Shown: piece after piece, positions 16,435 through 25,047 of the stretch | Layout: each line of letters begins with the position of its first letter | Numbering within the stretch: the stretch's first letter is position 1 | Source of the DNA: Bacillota bacterium | GTDB taxonomy: Bacteria > Bacillota > Clostridia > Lachnospirales > Lachnospiraceae | Assembly: GCA_023435645.1 (NCBI GenBank) | Contig: JAEYRK010000093.1 | Coordinates: 1-37,349 of the forward strand | DNA: 37,349 nucleotides | Direction of reading: 5' to 3' | The notes under the pieces: model-generated | What the model saw: the letters and a program-made list of their open reading frames with translations, nothing else | Database searches by the model: none | What the model was told of the DNA's origin: nothing | Translations under genes and position numbers: made by a program

Positions 16435-17616
16435 ATGGAATACAGAATAATACATTTACCAAAAGAAAAGTGGAAGGGGACCATCATTCCAATAAAATAC
16501 ACAACAGCGCAGTATTATGATGTGATTGTGAAACATACGGAGCAGGGATATCTGATTGAGATTGAAAAGAAAGAATTTACTGAGCCGGTTACTCATATAC
16601 CGGAGGAATATGATTTACCGGACAAGCTATATGCAGATCACTATGAGAATGCCTATGCCTGGGGAGTACTGGATCAGGATGAATTAGTGGCTGCCATTGA
16701 AACGAATCAAGAAATATGGTCTAACCGCCTAAGGATAACAGAACTCTGGGTATCAGATAGGTATCAGAAGCAGGGAATAGGTCATGCACTGCTTGATATT
16801 GCTAAGGAACAAGCAAGAAGAGAACGTCGCCGGGCAGTTATATTGGAAACGCAATCCTGTAATGTAAATGCAATAGATTTTTACCAGCATGAAGGCTTTC
16901 GTCTGATCGGGATGGATACCTGCTGTTACAGGAATGATGATTTGCAGAGAAAGGAAGTAAGGCTAGAATTTGGTTGGTTTCCGAAAGAAAAGAAAAAGCT
17001 GAAACATGATGAAATCGAAATCAGAGAGGAAACAGAGGACGATCGGTATCAGGTTGAATTGATGACCCAGCATGCCTTTTGGAACAAATACCGTCCCGGT
17101 TGCAACGAGCATTATCTTGTACACAAATTGCGTCAGGATAGAGACTATCTACCGGAGCTGAGCCGTATTGCCTTAAAGGACGGTGCTGTCATTGGATGTA
17201 TTATGTATAGCAAGGCACGGGTCGTTGATGGTACCGATACCCATGAAGTGATCACCTTTGGTCCTCTGTGTGTAGAACCCGAATGGCAGGGATCAGGCGT
17301 AGGAGAACTGCTATTACGGGAAACAATGAAGCTAGCAGCGGATCAAGGGTATAAAGGGATTGTTATTTTTGGTGAACCGGATTATTATCCCAGGTTTGGA
17401 TTTAAGACCTGTGACAACTTCCATATCACAACTGCCGATGGTAAGAATTTTGATGCATTTATGGCCTATGAACTGGTGAAAGGTAGCATGAAAGGCATAA
17501 AGGGAAAATTCTACGAAGCAAAGGTATTTGAGAATCTACCAGAGGAAGAGCTAGAGGAATTTAATCAGAGATTTCCAAAGCTTACAAAAGTTAAATTTCC
17601 GGGGCAATGGGATTAA
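16435..17616 (+). CDS. Tandem GNAT acetyltransferase (two GNAT domains)
   Basis: A 393-residue fusion of two acetyl-CoA-dependent N-acetyltransferase domains. Domain 1 (about 75-165) carries the acetyl-CoA loop RYQKQGIGHALL and the C-terminal AIDFYQHEGFRLIG. Domain 2 (about 195-390) has EWQGSGVGELLL and YYPRFGFKT, a pattern close to YhbS-like acetyltransferases. Residues 1-70 are a separate small N-terminal part. Substrates are unknown. The start is ATG with GAGGGG eight bases upstream. Confidence 0.85.
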   Translation: MEYRIIHLPKEKWKGTIIPIKYTTAQYYDVIVKHTEQGYLIEIEKKEFTEPVTHIPEEYDLPDKLYADHYENAYAWGVLDQDELVAAIETNQEIWSNRLRITELWVSDRYQKQGIGHALLDIAKEQARRERRRAVILETQSCNVNAIDFYQHEGFRLIGMDTCCYRNDDLQRKEVRLEFGWFPKEKKKLKHDEIEIREETEDDRYQVELMTQHAFWNKYRPGCNEHYLVHKLRQDRDYLPELSRIALKDGAVIGCIMYSKARVVDGTDTHEVITFGPLCVEPEWQGSGVGELLLRETMKLAADQGYKGIVIFGEPDYYPRFGFKTCDNFHITTADGKNFDAFMAYELVKGSMKGIKGKFYEAKVFENLPEEELEEFNQRFPKLTKVKFPGQWD

Positions 17617-17665
17617 GGAAAGGACATTCACAGACACAGTATATACGAGAAAAATGGAGGAGCTT

Positions 17666-17794
17666 ATGCGAAATGGTAACGTACAGCTTCAACAGGATAC
17701 TAAGGAAGAGAATTTGATACAGAACGGTTCAGAGGAGGGGTTTGCCAATCATAACAGTGCCTACCTCGGACCGGTTGTGGAAGACGATGAGTAA
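17666..17794 (+). CDS. 42-residue acidic peptide upstream of an ABC transporter operon
   Basis: A short gene with ATGGAGGAGCTT directly before its ATG, a near-ideal ribosome site. The product starts MRNGNVQLQQDTKEENLIQN and ends AYLGPVVEDDE. It is polar, net acidic, has no Cys and no membrane helix. It might be a small signalling or precursor peptide, or a regulator of the transporter genes that start 160 bases downstream. No maturation enzyme is seen nearby, so a RiPP role is speculative. I do not recognise the family. Confidence 0.6.
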   Translation: MRNGNVQLQQDTKEENLIQNGSEEGFANHNSAYLGPVVEDDE

Positions 17795-17811
17795 TTATCA
17801 TGAGATACAAG

Positions 17812-17837
17812 CCCTGATAATCCTGATTATCTAAGGG
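17812..17837. promoter_or_regulatory. Hairpin between the small peptide gene and the ABC operon
   Basis: CCCTGATAATC and GATTATCTAAGGG form an almost perfect 11-bp stem (two unpaired bases) around a 2-base loop. No T-run follows, so it may be an operator or an attenuating or stabilising structure rather than a terminator. Confidence 0.4.
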
Positions 17838-17954
17838 TGTTACGCTTGGATATAATGATAGTTTAAGCTTTTGTAAAGAATGAAACTGTATGTTAGCCTC
17901 TCAAAGGCTCAGCTTTATGGTCTATGTTAAAAAAAAATAGGTCAGGAGATTGCC

Positions 17955-19172
17955 ATGTTTTATATCCGTACAGCAATTATAAACATCATACGCTATAATA
18001 AAAAAAGTATCCTTCACCTTCTGATCTGCGCTGTGGTGGTGCTATTACTGAACCTATTCATGGGCAGTCTCGACAGTAACAAGAGGCAGCTGGCTGCGTT
18101 GCCGCAGGTCATACCCATCAATGCCCAGATCAGCAATTTAAATGGCACTCTGCAGACCGGACTGGTGATCAGAGAGGATAAGGTGGATGCCATCCTGCAG
18201 TCCGAATACATAACTGACCCTGCCATTAATATAGTTTTATCGGCTGGTGTCGGAGAAGCTAATGTGGATAAGCCCAGAGCCCTCGCGACCATAGATGCAG
18301 CAGGAATTACAAGGCTGGAAGCAATCAGCGGGGTTACCGAGCAGGATGTCACCTTAGTCCCGGACGCTTCCTTAGACCTACTGCAGTTCGATGCCCCTTA
18401 CTGTATTGTAGAAGAAGGATTTATGGAGAAGAACGATTGGCAGCTGGGACAAACCATAACCCTTACCATAAATTACGATTACCTGGATAGGAATTCGCAA
18501 TATATGAATCAACAATTAGGGGTGGAGGATTTCTATATCGCGGGAAGTATCAAGTCATCGGAAGGTGAATACGTTCCCAGTATCCTTATACCCTTTCAGT
18601 GGGCAAGAGCTGCATTTACGAAGCTGAACCTCCCCTTTGTGGCCAATGCTGTAGCTTTTAGGATCAAGAACCCCTTACAGCTTAATGAATTCAAAAAGGA
18701 AATGAAGGAAAAGCTGCAATTGATGGAAATTAACCCCATGAGTGATAATGCATATGCGGGTAATGCCTTAGCAGTAAATGATGAGACATTCATTCTCTCA
18801 GCCTCAAGAATACAGGATAATATCGGACTGCTCAATGGATTTCTGCCTTTTATATTATGCATCGTTATATTCATAGGATATATCACGTCCTATTTATTGA
18901 TTCAGAACCGTCGTGGGCAATATGCCATGATGCGGTCCATGGGAGTGAGCAGCCGTATGTGCTTTTTCACATTTTTTATCGAAAGTATCATTGTTCAGCT
19001 TACGGGCGGAACCCTTGGAACGATAATATCCGTCCTTCTGACAAAGCAGAGGGATAGGATGCAGCTATATACATTTTTTATATTTTTATTCTGTTATATC
19101 TGCGGAACGTCAGCGGCACTCTATCAGCTTGGCAAAATCAGCGTGATGAAAGCCTTGGCACAAAAAGATTGA
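17955..19172 (+). CDS. FtsX/MacB-type ABC transporter permease
   Basis: A 405-residue permease. One membrane helix lies near the N-terminus (about 18-38), then a large extracytoplasmic domain (about 40-275) of MacB periplasmic-core type, then three helices (about 282-304, 330-350, 370-392) with the FtsX pattern and the motif RRGQYAMMRSMGVSSR between helices 2 and 3. AGGAG lies seven bases before the ATG. Its stop is followed within 15 bases by the GTG start of the ATPase gene, so they form one operon. Such four-helix permeases usually move no small solute but transmit ATPase motion across the membrane, often in export of or resistance to antimicrobial peptides. Confidence 0.87.
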   Translation: MFYIRTAIINIIRYNKKSILHLLICAVVVLLLNLFMGSLDSNKRQLAALPQVIPINAQISNLNGTLQTGLVIREDKVDAILQSEYITDPAINIVLSAGVGEANVDKPRALATIDAAGITRLEAISGVTEQDVTLVPDASLDLLQFDAPYCIVEEGFMEKNDWQLGQTITLTINYDYLDRNSQYMNQQLGVEDFYIAGSIKSSEGEYVPSILIPFQWARAAFTKLNLPFVANAVAFRIKNPLQLNEFKKEMKEKLQLMEINPMSDNAYAGNALAVNDETFILSASRIQDNIGLLNGFLPFILCIVIFIGYITSYLLIQNRRGQYAMMRSMGVSSRMCFFTFFIESIIVQLTGGTLGTIISVLLTKQRDRMQLYTFFIFLFCYICGTSAALYQLGKISVMKALAQKD

Positions 19173-19186
19173 GGGGAGGAGTTATA

Positions 19187-19852
19187 GTGGAGCTATTAAG
19201 AGCAGAGGAGGTCTATTACTCCTATCAAACAAAATACCAGACAATCGATGCAGTCAGAGGCATATCCTATACCTTTGAAGCAGGTCATATGTATGCAATT
19301 GTTGGTGAATCGGGCTCCGGTAAGAGCACTTTTTTATCCCTGCTGGCGGGGTTGGATCTGCCGACGAAGGGAAAGGTCTATGTGGAGGGTGAGGACATGA
19401 GCGGTCTAAACCGTGATCTCTACCGCAGAGAGAAAGCGTCTGTGGTATATCAGTCCTTTCATCTGTTTCCGCTACTGACCGCTCAGGAAAATGTCATGTT
19501 TCCCATGGAGCTGAAAGGGATTAAGAGGAACGAGGCGAAGAGAAAGGCAGCAGAGCTGCTGGAACAGGTTGGTCTGAGGAAACAGATATTAAGTCAATAT
19601 CCCCAGATGATGAGCGGCGGAGAGCAGCAAAGAGTAGCGATTGCCCGCGCATTGGCATCGGAGGGCAGCATTATTTTTGCAGATGAGCCTACGGGGAATC
19701 TGGATACGGAGAATGAGAGGAACATCGTCCGACTTCTTAAGGAGACAGCCCATACCAGGAATTATGCGGTCATTGTTATCACCCATAACCCGGAAGTGGC
19801 GGCGGAAGCGGATTATATTCTCAGAATGAGGGATGGGAAGCTGATCGATTAG
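19187..19852 (+). CDS. ABC transporter ATPase, MacB/LolD type
   Basis: A 221-residue nucleotide-binding subunit that powers the flanking permeases. Walker A is GESGSGKST (about 40-48), the Q-loop lies in VVYQSFHLF, the signature is MMSGGEQQR (about 141-149) and Walker B is IIFADEPTGNLD (about 162-173), which is the pattern of the LolD/MacB/FtsE subgroup. The start is GTG with GGGGAGGAG five bases upstream; an in-frame TTG six codons earlier overlaps the previous stop and lacks a ribosome site. The next permease begins 9 bases after the stop. Confidence 0.92.
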   Translation: MELLRAEEVYYSYQTKYQTIDAVRGISYTFEAGHMYAIVGESGSGKSTFLSLLAGLDLPTKGKVYVEGEDMSGLNRDLYRREKASVVYQSFHLFPLLTAQENVMFPMELKGIKRNEAKRKAAELLEQVGLRKQILSQYPQMMSGGEQQRVAIARALASEGSIIFADEPTGNLDTENERNIVRLLKETAHTRNYAVIVITHNPEVAAEADYILRMRDGKLID

Positions 19853-19861
19853 GAGGAAATC

Positions 19862-21691
19862 ATGTTAATCCGAAACAGTATAAAGCAAAGCCTGCGTACC
19901 CCGGTTAAGACAGTACTCTTCTTCTTACTGATCACCTTTGCTGCTATATTGTCCACCCTGGGCAGTAATCTATGGCGGATGAGTTCTGCGAATATCAAGG
20001 CTTTTGAGGCAGTATTCACTACAATCGGTACAGTCGAGCAGAAGAAAACCGTATTAAATAAAGTAGAAATCTATGATTCCCTTGACGAATCCAATAGATA
20101 TTACTATGTTGCAGAATACAATGATCCTATCCCAGTATCCGTCCTAGATTTTGAGGGTGCAGACTACATCTATCAGCCGGAGAAGAGGCCTTTTTACGGA
20201 GCCTACCTCCCCGGATACCAGCTGCTACCACCGAATGCGTATTGGGGATTTGGAGAGATCATTATTGAATTCACAGTTGATGAAGATTGTATCCCGGATC
20301 ATCCGGTACAAATCAATGTTGAGAAAGAAGTCTATTGCAGATACCAACTCAATATGCCCACCCTATGGTTCTGTGACAGATATAATCCGTCACCGGATAT
20401 GTTATATAAGGGGAAGACTTATATCATGGCCATTACCGAATCCTATGATAGAAGTGATGTCGGTGTCAGTATGATCTATGTACCAACAAATATTCACGGA
20501 TCCTACCAGTATACGAAGGAAGGTAAACTCCTTCCGGATGAAACCCGGAATATTCTCTATGAGGAGGTTACAGAAGGCTTCTATGAGACAGAGCACGGGA
20601 AACGCTGGCTTAACCTGGCAGAGAGTATCGGGAGGCACTACGAAACCGTCCCTGTAACTACAACGAACAGTACAAAGCTACTCATACCATTTTATAACGG
20701 AACTACCTACATTGAACTGGGAGAGGACATCAGTAAAGAGGAATATGCAAAGGGGGAGAAGGTGTGTCTGGTATCCAGTAGCTTCGCTAAGTTCAACAAA
20801 TTGAAGGTAGGGGATAAGATCACCTTACCTCTATATTATGCCAATTACCGACATTCTGCCGGTAAAGCCTTTGGCTCAGGTGAAGTATGGGGAGGCTTTC
20901 ATATGTTGAATGCGAAGGGAGAGGGGTATCCGGTCTTCTACGAGGAGGAATATACAATCGTCGGAATATACCTTAGTTTAGGTGGTGGAGGCGGCTATAA
21001 CATGGCAGAGCATGAAATTATCATACCGACTAAGTCCATTGAAGCCAGTGATGAGAATAATATCATAGCCTATGGTCCAATGATGGGCTACACCACTTCC
21101 TTTCAAATTCCGAATGGAACAATAGAAGAGTATATGGAGAAATTTCAGAAGCTTGGTATTGATGAATTGGAGCTAAAATTTTTCGATAAAGGCTATACTG
21201 TGCTAAGGGCAGGGCTGGATCAAATCAAGGGAATGTCTTTGTTCCTATTGGCTGCAGGGATAATCGCCACAGTGTTGATTCTGGTTTTCTTCTGCAATCT
21301 ATTTATCACAAAACAAAAGAAGCGAACTGCAGTTGAGCGCTCCCTGGGTATGAGCAAATGGAGTTGTACTCGTTCGATGTTATACGGCATCCTATTCATC
21401 GTACTGATTGGAAGTGTATTGGGTAGCTTCGCGGGTTTCTTCCTGACCGATCGGGTAGCCGGCGTACTAAGTGGAACTAGTTATTACGACACCACCTATA
21501 CCAATGGCTCCGTCAGTAATGCCACAACGGAGGAAACAGAAGAGGAGCTGGAATATGCGAAGCCCGACATGGCGCTCTCGATGGCAACGGGTGGGATCAT
21601 CATAGGACTGGGGGTAATCCTATCATTTGCAGTTGTGACCAATAATCTAAAGTATGAACCACTGGAGCTATTGTCTGAGAAAGGGGAATAG
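19862..21691 (+). CDS. FtsX-type ABC transporter permease, second subunit
   Basis: A 609-residue permease with one N-terminal helix (about 15-38), a very large extracytoplasmic domain (about 40-450) and three C-terminal helices (about 455-480, 505-530, 572-595). Between helices lies RTAVERSLGMSKWSCTRSML, the FtsX-type coupling segment. The extracytoplasmic part is about 410 residues, larger than in its partner permease, so the two subunits probably make an asymmetric pair with the shared ATPase. AGGAGGAAATC precedes the ATG. It is followed at once by the DUF1648 gene. Confidence 0.87.
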   Translation: MLIRNSIKQSLRTPVKTVLFFLLITFAAILSTLGSNLWRMSSANIKAFEAVFTTIGTVEQKKTVLNKVEIYDSLDESNRYYYVAEYNDPIPVSVLDFEGADYIYQPEKRPFYGAYLPGYQLLPPNAYWGFGEIIIEFTVDEDCIPDHPVQINVEKEVYCRYQLNMPTLWFCDRYNPSPDMLYKGKTYIMAITESYDRSDVGVSMIYVPTNIHGSYQYTKEGKLLPDETRNILYEEVTEGFYETEHGKRWLNLAESIGRHYETVPVTTTNSTKLLIPFYNGTTYIELGEDISKEEYAKGEKVCLVSSSFAKFNKLKVGDKITLPLYYANYRHSAGKAFGSGEVWGGFHMLNAKGEGYPVFYEEEYTIVGIYLSLGGGGGYNMAEHEIIIPTKSIEASDENNIIAYGPMMGYTTSFQIPNGTIEEYMEKFQKLGIDELELKFFDKGYTVLRAGLDQIKGMSLFLLAAGIIATVLILVFFCNLFITKQKKRTAVERSLGMSKWSCTRSMLYGILFIVLIGSVLGSFAGFFLTDRVAGVLSGTSYYDTTYTNGSVSNATTEETEEELEYAKPDMALSMATGGIIIGLGVILSFAVVTNNLKYEPLELLSEKGE

Positions 21692-21695
21692 AGAG

Positions 21696-22172
21696 ATGCT
21701 TGATATGAAATTGAAAAGAAATAGGTATGATTTATTTACAAATATTCTTTGTCTGATTTTACTGTTTGGTATTCTGATCTACTTATTCATTCATTGGAAC
21801 AGTATACCGGACAAGATACCGGGCCATTATAATGCTATGGGCGAGATTGATAGGATGGGTAGCAAGGGAGAAATCCTCATCCTTCCGATTATAAGTTGGA
21901 TCATGTATTTAGGAATGACCGTACTGGAAAAGTTTCCTCAGGTTTGGAATACCGGTGTTAAAGTGACAGAGGAAAATAAGGAACGTGTATACCGGACTTT
22001 GAAAAATATGATAAGTACGATGAAAGTAATTGTGATAGCTGTATTTTCCTACCTAACGATAAATTCTGCACAAGCCTTATCCTTATCGGTGTGGTTCCTT
22101 CCTGTTTTTCTGATACTGATCTTTGGCTCAATCATATTCTTTATCATAAGATTGATAAGGGTTAGTAAATAA
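21696..22172 (+). CDS. DUF1648 membrane protein (SdpI-like)
   Basis: A 158-residue membrane protein with helices at about 13-32, 60-80, 110-130 and 133-153. The segment NSIPDKIPGHYNAMGEIDRMGSK is the DUF1648 signature, found in SdpI-type immunity proteins and other Gram-positive envelope proteins. The ATG with AAAGGGG ten bases upstream was chosen; the frame is also open into the end of the preceding gene. Position at the end of the ABC operon suggests an immunity or envelope-stress partner (inference). Confidence 0.72.
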   Translation: MLDMKLKRNRYDLFTNILCLILLFGILIYLFIHWNSIPDKIPGHYNAMGEIDRMGSKGEILILPIISWIMYLGMTVLEKFPQVWNTGVKVTEENKERVYRTLKNMISTMKVIVIAVFSYLTINSAQALSLSVWFLPVFLILIFGSIIFFIIRLIRVSK

Positions 22173-22221
22173 GAAAAGACTAACTATATACTAATATTGT
22201 GACGAGCTAAGGAGACTTGAG

Positions 22222-22746
22222 ATGAAGGGCCTAATTCATATCTACGAAGGTGACGGAAAAGGAAAAACTACAGCTGCTGTCGGACTATGCATTCGATGTG
22301 CAGGCAGCGGAGGGAAGGTTTTATTCTCACAATTTCTAAAAAGTGATAAATCCAGTGAACTAAACATTTTCAAGTTAATCGATCGTATCGAATGTATTCA
22401 TAGTAAGGTTGATTTCGGATTTTATACCTTTATGACCGAGGCAACGAAAGAAAAAGCAAGAGAGGCATATAAGGAACTGCTCCTTACAGTGACAGATAAA
22501 GCACAAAGTGGGGATTATCGTATGCTTGTACTGGATGAGGTCGTCTCAGCGGATAGCTTTCAGCTCATTGACCATGCAGTATTAATGAATTTCTTAAGGA
22601 ATAAACCGGAGCATCTGGAAGTGGTTATGACTGGTAGAGACCCGGCAGAGGAGTTGGTTGAGCTTGCTGATTATGTATCCTATGTCAAGAAGATCAAGCA
22701 TCCATATGACAAGGGAATTAAGGCTAGGCTGGGGATCGAAAAGTAA
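22222..22746 (+). CDS. cobO: Cob(I)alamin adenosyltransferase, CobA/CobO/BtuR type
   Basis: A 174-residue enzyme that transfers the adenosyl group of ATP to cob(I)alamin to make adenosylcobalamin. The N-terminus GLIHIYEGDGKGKTTAAVGL carries the family P-loop GDGKGKT (about 10-16), and LVLDEVVSA (about 98-106) is the Walker B-like strand. Length and motif order fit the CobA/BtuR family rather than PduO or EutT. It stands in a plus-strand run of unrelated small enzymes with no other cobalamin genes or riboswitch seen, so it probably serves salvage. AAGGAG lies seven bases before the ATG. Confidence 0.9.
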   Translation: MKGLIHIYEGDGKGKTTAAVGLCIRCAGSGGKVLFSQFLKSDKSSELNIFKLIDRIECIHSKVDFGFYTFMTEATKEKAREAYKELLLTVTDKAQSGDYRMLVLDEVVSADSFQLIDHAVLMNFLRNKPEHLEVVMTGRDPAEELVELADYVSYVKKIKHPYDKGIKARLGIEK

Positions 22747-22822
22747 ACAGTTACGAGAAGTCACAATGAATGAACTATCAATTTGGTAGCTGATAGAACA
22801 GATTATTTTAGGGAGGTGTACC

Positions 22823-23818
22823 TTGGAAAACGGTGTTTTGGTTCAAAGAATATTAGAGGAATTAAAGTTAGGTACACTTACGGCGCAACCCCAAAGAGTA
22901 ACTGGCGGTTATATGCATAAAATGTATTGTTTAGAGACTACCACAGGAAAATATGCTGTCAAGCTGTTAAATCCGTCAATCATGAAAAGACCGGATGTAT
23001 TCCAAAACTATCAAAGGGCAGAGCGCTTGGAACAGGTATTGCAGGAGAATAACATACCGATAGTCCCAGCAATGGAGATGAACGGTAATAAAATGCAATG
23101 TATTGATCATCAATACTTTTACATCTTTCCTTGGATTGAAGGGAGAGCACTACGCTGGAATGAGATACGGAGGGAACATTGCGAAATCGCCGGCGCAATC
23201 TTAGCCAAGATTCATAAAATAGAGCAGTCAGAAAAGCCATTGATCAGAAATGACATCTGTATCGACTGGAATACATACATCAATTTAGCATTTGAAAGAG
23301 GTAGCGAGATCGCTGACATTTTACATAGAAACAGAGAACTTTTATATTTAGGTCAGAATGAATTTAATATGTCATTAAAGAATATCCCCTCTGTCACCTG
23401 TATCTGCGATGGTGATATGGACTGCAAAAATGTTCTATGGGTGAATGGAAGGCCTGTTATTATCGATCTGGAATGTCTGGATTATGGGAACCCGTTTATG
23501 GAAATGTTTCAATTAGCACTAAGCTGGTCAGGAGGCGTGCTCTGTAACATAGACTATGAGTTTCTTAAGACCTTCATAGCAGCCTATGAACAGGAATATG
23601 GGGGCATCCATGTGGATCTGAAAGCGCTATATGGTTTTGGTTTCGGATGGCTGGAATGGCTTGAATACAACATTAAGAGGGCTTTGATGATTGAAAGTGA
23701 AAATGAGGAAGAAAGAAAGCTTGGTATAGAGCAGGTCCTTCAAACAGTAGATCGAATTAGGTATTATGCTTCTATCAAGGAGGAGCTGCTGCAGCATATA
23801 GATACAGTGTTAGGATGA
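22823..23818 (+). CDS. Aminoglycoside-phosphotransferase-fold (APH/CotS-like) kinase
   Basis: A 331-residue protein of the APH / choline-kinase fold. The ATP-binding lobe is visible in RVTGGYMHKMYCLETTTGKY with the Lys of YAVKLL. The catalytic loop is CDGDMDCKNVLW (about 194-205), where the family Brenner motif is HGDxxxxN; the leading His is replaced by Asp while the catalytic Asp and the Asn remain. IIDLE then supplies the metal-binding Asp. Substrate unknown; spore-coat CotS-like kinases and thiamine or homoserine kinases share the fold. The start is TTG, preceded by GGGAGGTG at good spacing. Confidence 0.78.
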   Translation: MENGVLVQRILEELKLGTLTAQPQRVTGGYMHKMYCLETTTGKYAVKLLNPSIMKRPDVFQNYQRAERLEQVLQENNIPIVPAMEMNGNKMQCIDHQYFYIFPWIEGRALRWNEIRREHCEIAGAILAKIHKIEQSEKPLIRNDICIDWNTYINLAFERGSEIADILHRNRELLYLGQNEFNMSLKNIPSVTCICDGDMDCKNVLWVNGRPVIIDLECLDYGNPFMEMFQLALSWSGGVLCNIDYEFLKTFIAAYEQEYGGIHVDLKALYGFGFGWLEWLEYNIKRALMIESENEEERKLGIEQVLQTVDRIRYYASIKEELLQHIDTVLG

Positions 23819-23856
23819 ATGTGATCGTTGCTGATAAATATAGTGGGGGTTAGAAG

Positions 23857-24363
23857 ATGTATGTTAAAAAATTAGAGAAAGAGGATGAACTTTTACTGAA
23901 TCATAGAAGAAATGTGATAAGAGATTATCAGGAGAAGGGCATTTGCTTTTCTTGCCAGAACTTTATTACAGGGGATATCTTTCCGGATGATGGATTAATA
24001 ATTTATGAGGATGAATTGGTGAGAGTCCAATTTGAAAAATATCCAAGGGCAACGGGACAAACAATCATAGTATCGAAGTGTCATTATGAAGATATATCAG
24101 AAATGCCGATTGATCTGGGAACACACATACTGAAGGTATCCGATGCTATCATAAAATTACATAAGGAAATTCTGGGTGCAGAAAAGGTATATATGTGTAC
24201 CATATGTGATGGGAAACGAAATCATCTGCACTTTCAGCTCTTACCGAGATTAAAGGGTGAAACCATCGGCTATCAGAATTTTGTTAGAGATGAAGGGGTA
24301 TTAACGGATTATCAGGAGACAGCGGATCTGTATAGAGAAGCATTGAAAAATATTATATTGTAG
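23857..24363 (+). CDS. HIT-superfamily protein with a GalT-like H-x-H-x-Q motif
   Basis: A 168-residue protein. The histidine-triad motif reads NHLHFQLLPR (about 127-136). The last His of the classical triad is Gln, as in galactose-1-phosphate uridylyltransferase rather than in hydrolytic HIT proteins, so a nucleotidyl-transfer role is possible. Residues GICFSCQNF (about 28-36) and MCTICDG (about 117-123) give two CxxC pairs, which could bind zinc. The order of strand, CxxC and HxHxQ fits uncharacterised GalT-like HIT proteins. It follows the kinase gene by 38 bases; GGGGGTTAG precedes the ATG. Confidence 0.78.
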   Translation: MYVKKLEKEDELLLNHRRNVIRDYQEKGICFSCQNFITGDIFPDDGLIIYEDELVRVQFEKYPRATGQTIIVSKCHYEDISEMPIDLGTHILKVSDAIIKLHKEILGAEKVYMCTICDGKRNHLHFQLLPRLKGETIGYQNFVRDEGVLTDYQETADLYREALKNIIL

Positions 24364-24528
24364 AGAAAAATATTCAATATATATCGAAGGGGTTAGAAAG
24401 ATGAGAAATCTAAAAGTGTAGTACCTTCACTAATACGAAAATGCGTCTTTATACATATTTCGGAAAGAATTGAAGAGCACTTTGATGAACAGGATGATAA
24501 CAAGAACGAATAATACAGGAGAAGAACT

Positions 24529-24990
24529 ATGAAAATAACCTTACGACCTATTGATAGAACAAATTATGAGGAATGTTTTCGATTGAAAGTAAGAGAAGAC
24601 CAGGAGAGTTATGTGGCTTCCAATGCCTACTCTCTTGTGCAGGCGGCTTATGAACCCCAGTTATATCCTTTGGGCATTTATGATGAAGATAAAATGGTTG
24701 GATTTATCTTATATGACTTTGATCAAGAACTAAATGGATGGTCAATGAGCAGGTTCATGATAGATGCCTCATTACAGGGGTATGGCTATGGTAAAGAAGC
24801 CTTGAAGGTGTTTATTAGCTATTTTAAGGAGAAATATCCCTCTGTGAAGCAATTATATACAAGTGCTGAGGTGGAGAACACTCTGGCTATTTCCATGTAT
24901 GAAAAGGTTGGATTTGTAAAGGGAAAAGTATTTACATACGAGGTGCATGGTAAAACGTTCAGAGAGGTTAGAATGTTGCTTACACTATAG
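24529..24990 (+). CDS. GNAT acetyltransferase, diamine/spermidine-type
   Basis: A 153-residue GNAT enzyme. The N-terminal region ITLRPIDRTNYEECFRLKV is followed by YGKEALKVFISYF (acetyl-CoA loop preceded by LQGYGYG) and NTLAISMYEKVGFVKG. The pattern QESYVASNAYSLVQAA is typical of the BltD/PaiA-like polyamine acetyltransferases; this substrate is a guess from similarity. AGGAGAAG lies six bases before the ATG. The 165 bases before it hold no clear gene. Confidence 0.85.
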   Translation: MKITLRPIDRTNYEECFRLKVREDQESYVASNAYSLVQAAYEPQLYPLGIYDEDKMVGFILYDFDQELNGWSMSRFMIDASLQGYGYGKEALKVFISYFKEKYPSVKQLYTSAEVENTLAISMYEKVGFVKGKVFTYEVHGKTFREVRMLLTL

Positions 24991-25047
24991 AGATGATTAT
25001 GGGTAACTGGAGGTAGAATGGAATAACACGATATTAGGGAGCTTTGT

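Noticed and set aside
22172..22230. Cobalamin riboswitch before the adenosyltransferase gene
   Set aside because: The gap is only about 50 bases, far too short for such a riboswitch, and shows no conserved B12-box.
24364..24528. Open frame ending ISERIEEHFDEQDDNKNE before the acetyltransferase gene
   Set aside because: No start codon with a ribosome site and a stop close upstream; too short to support as a gene or relic.
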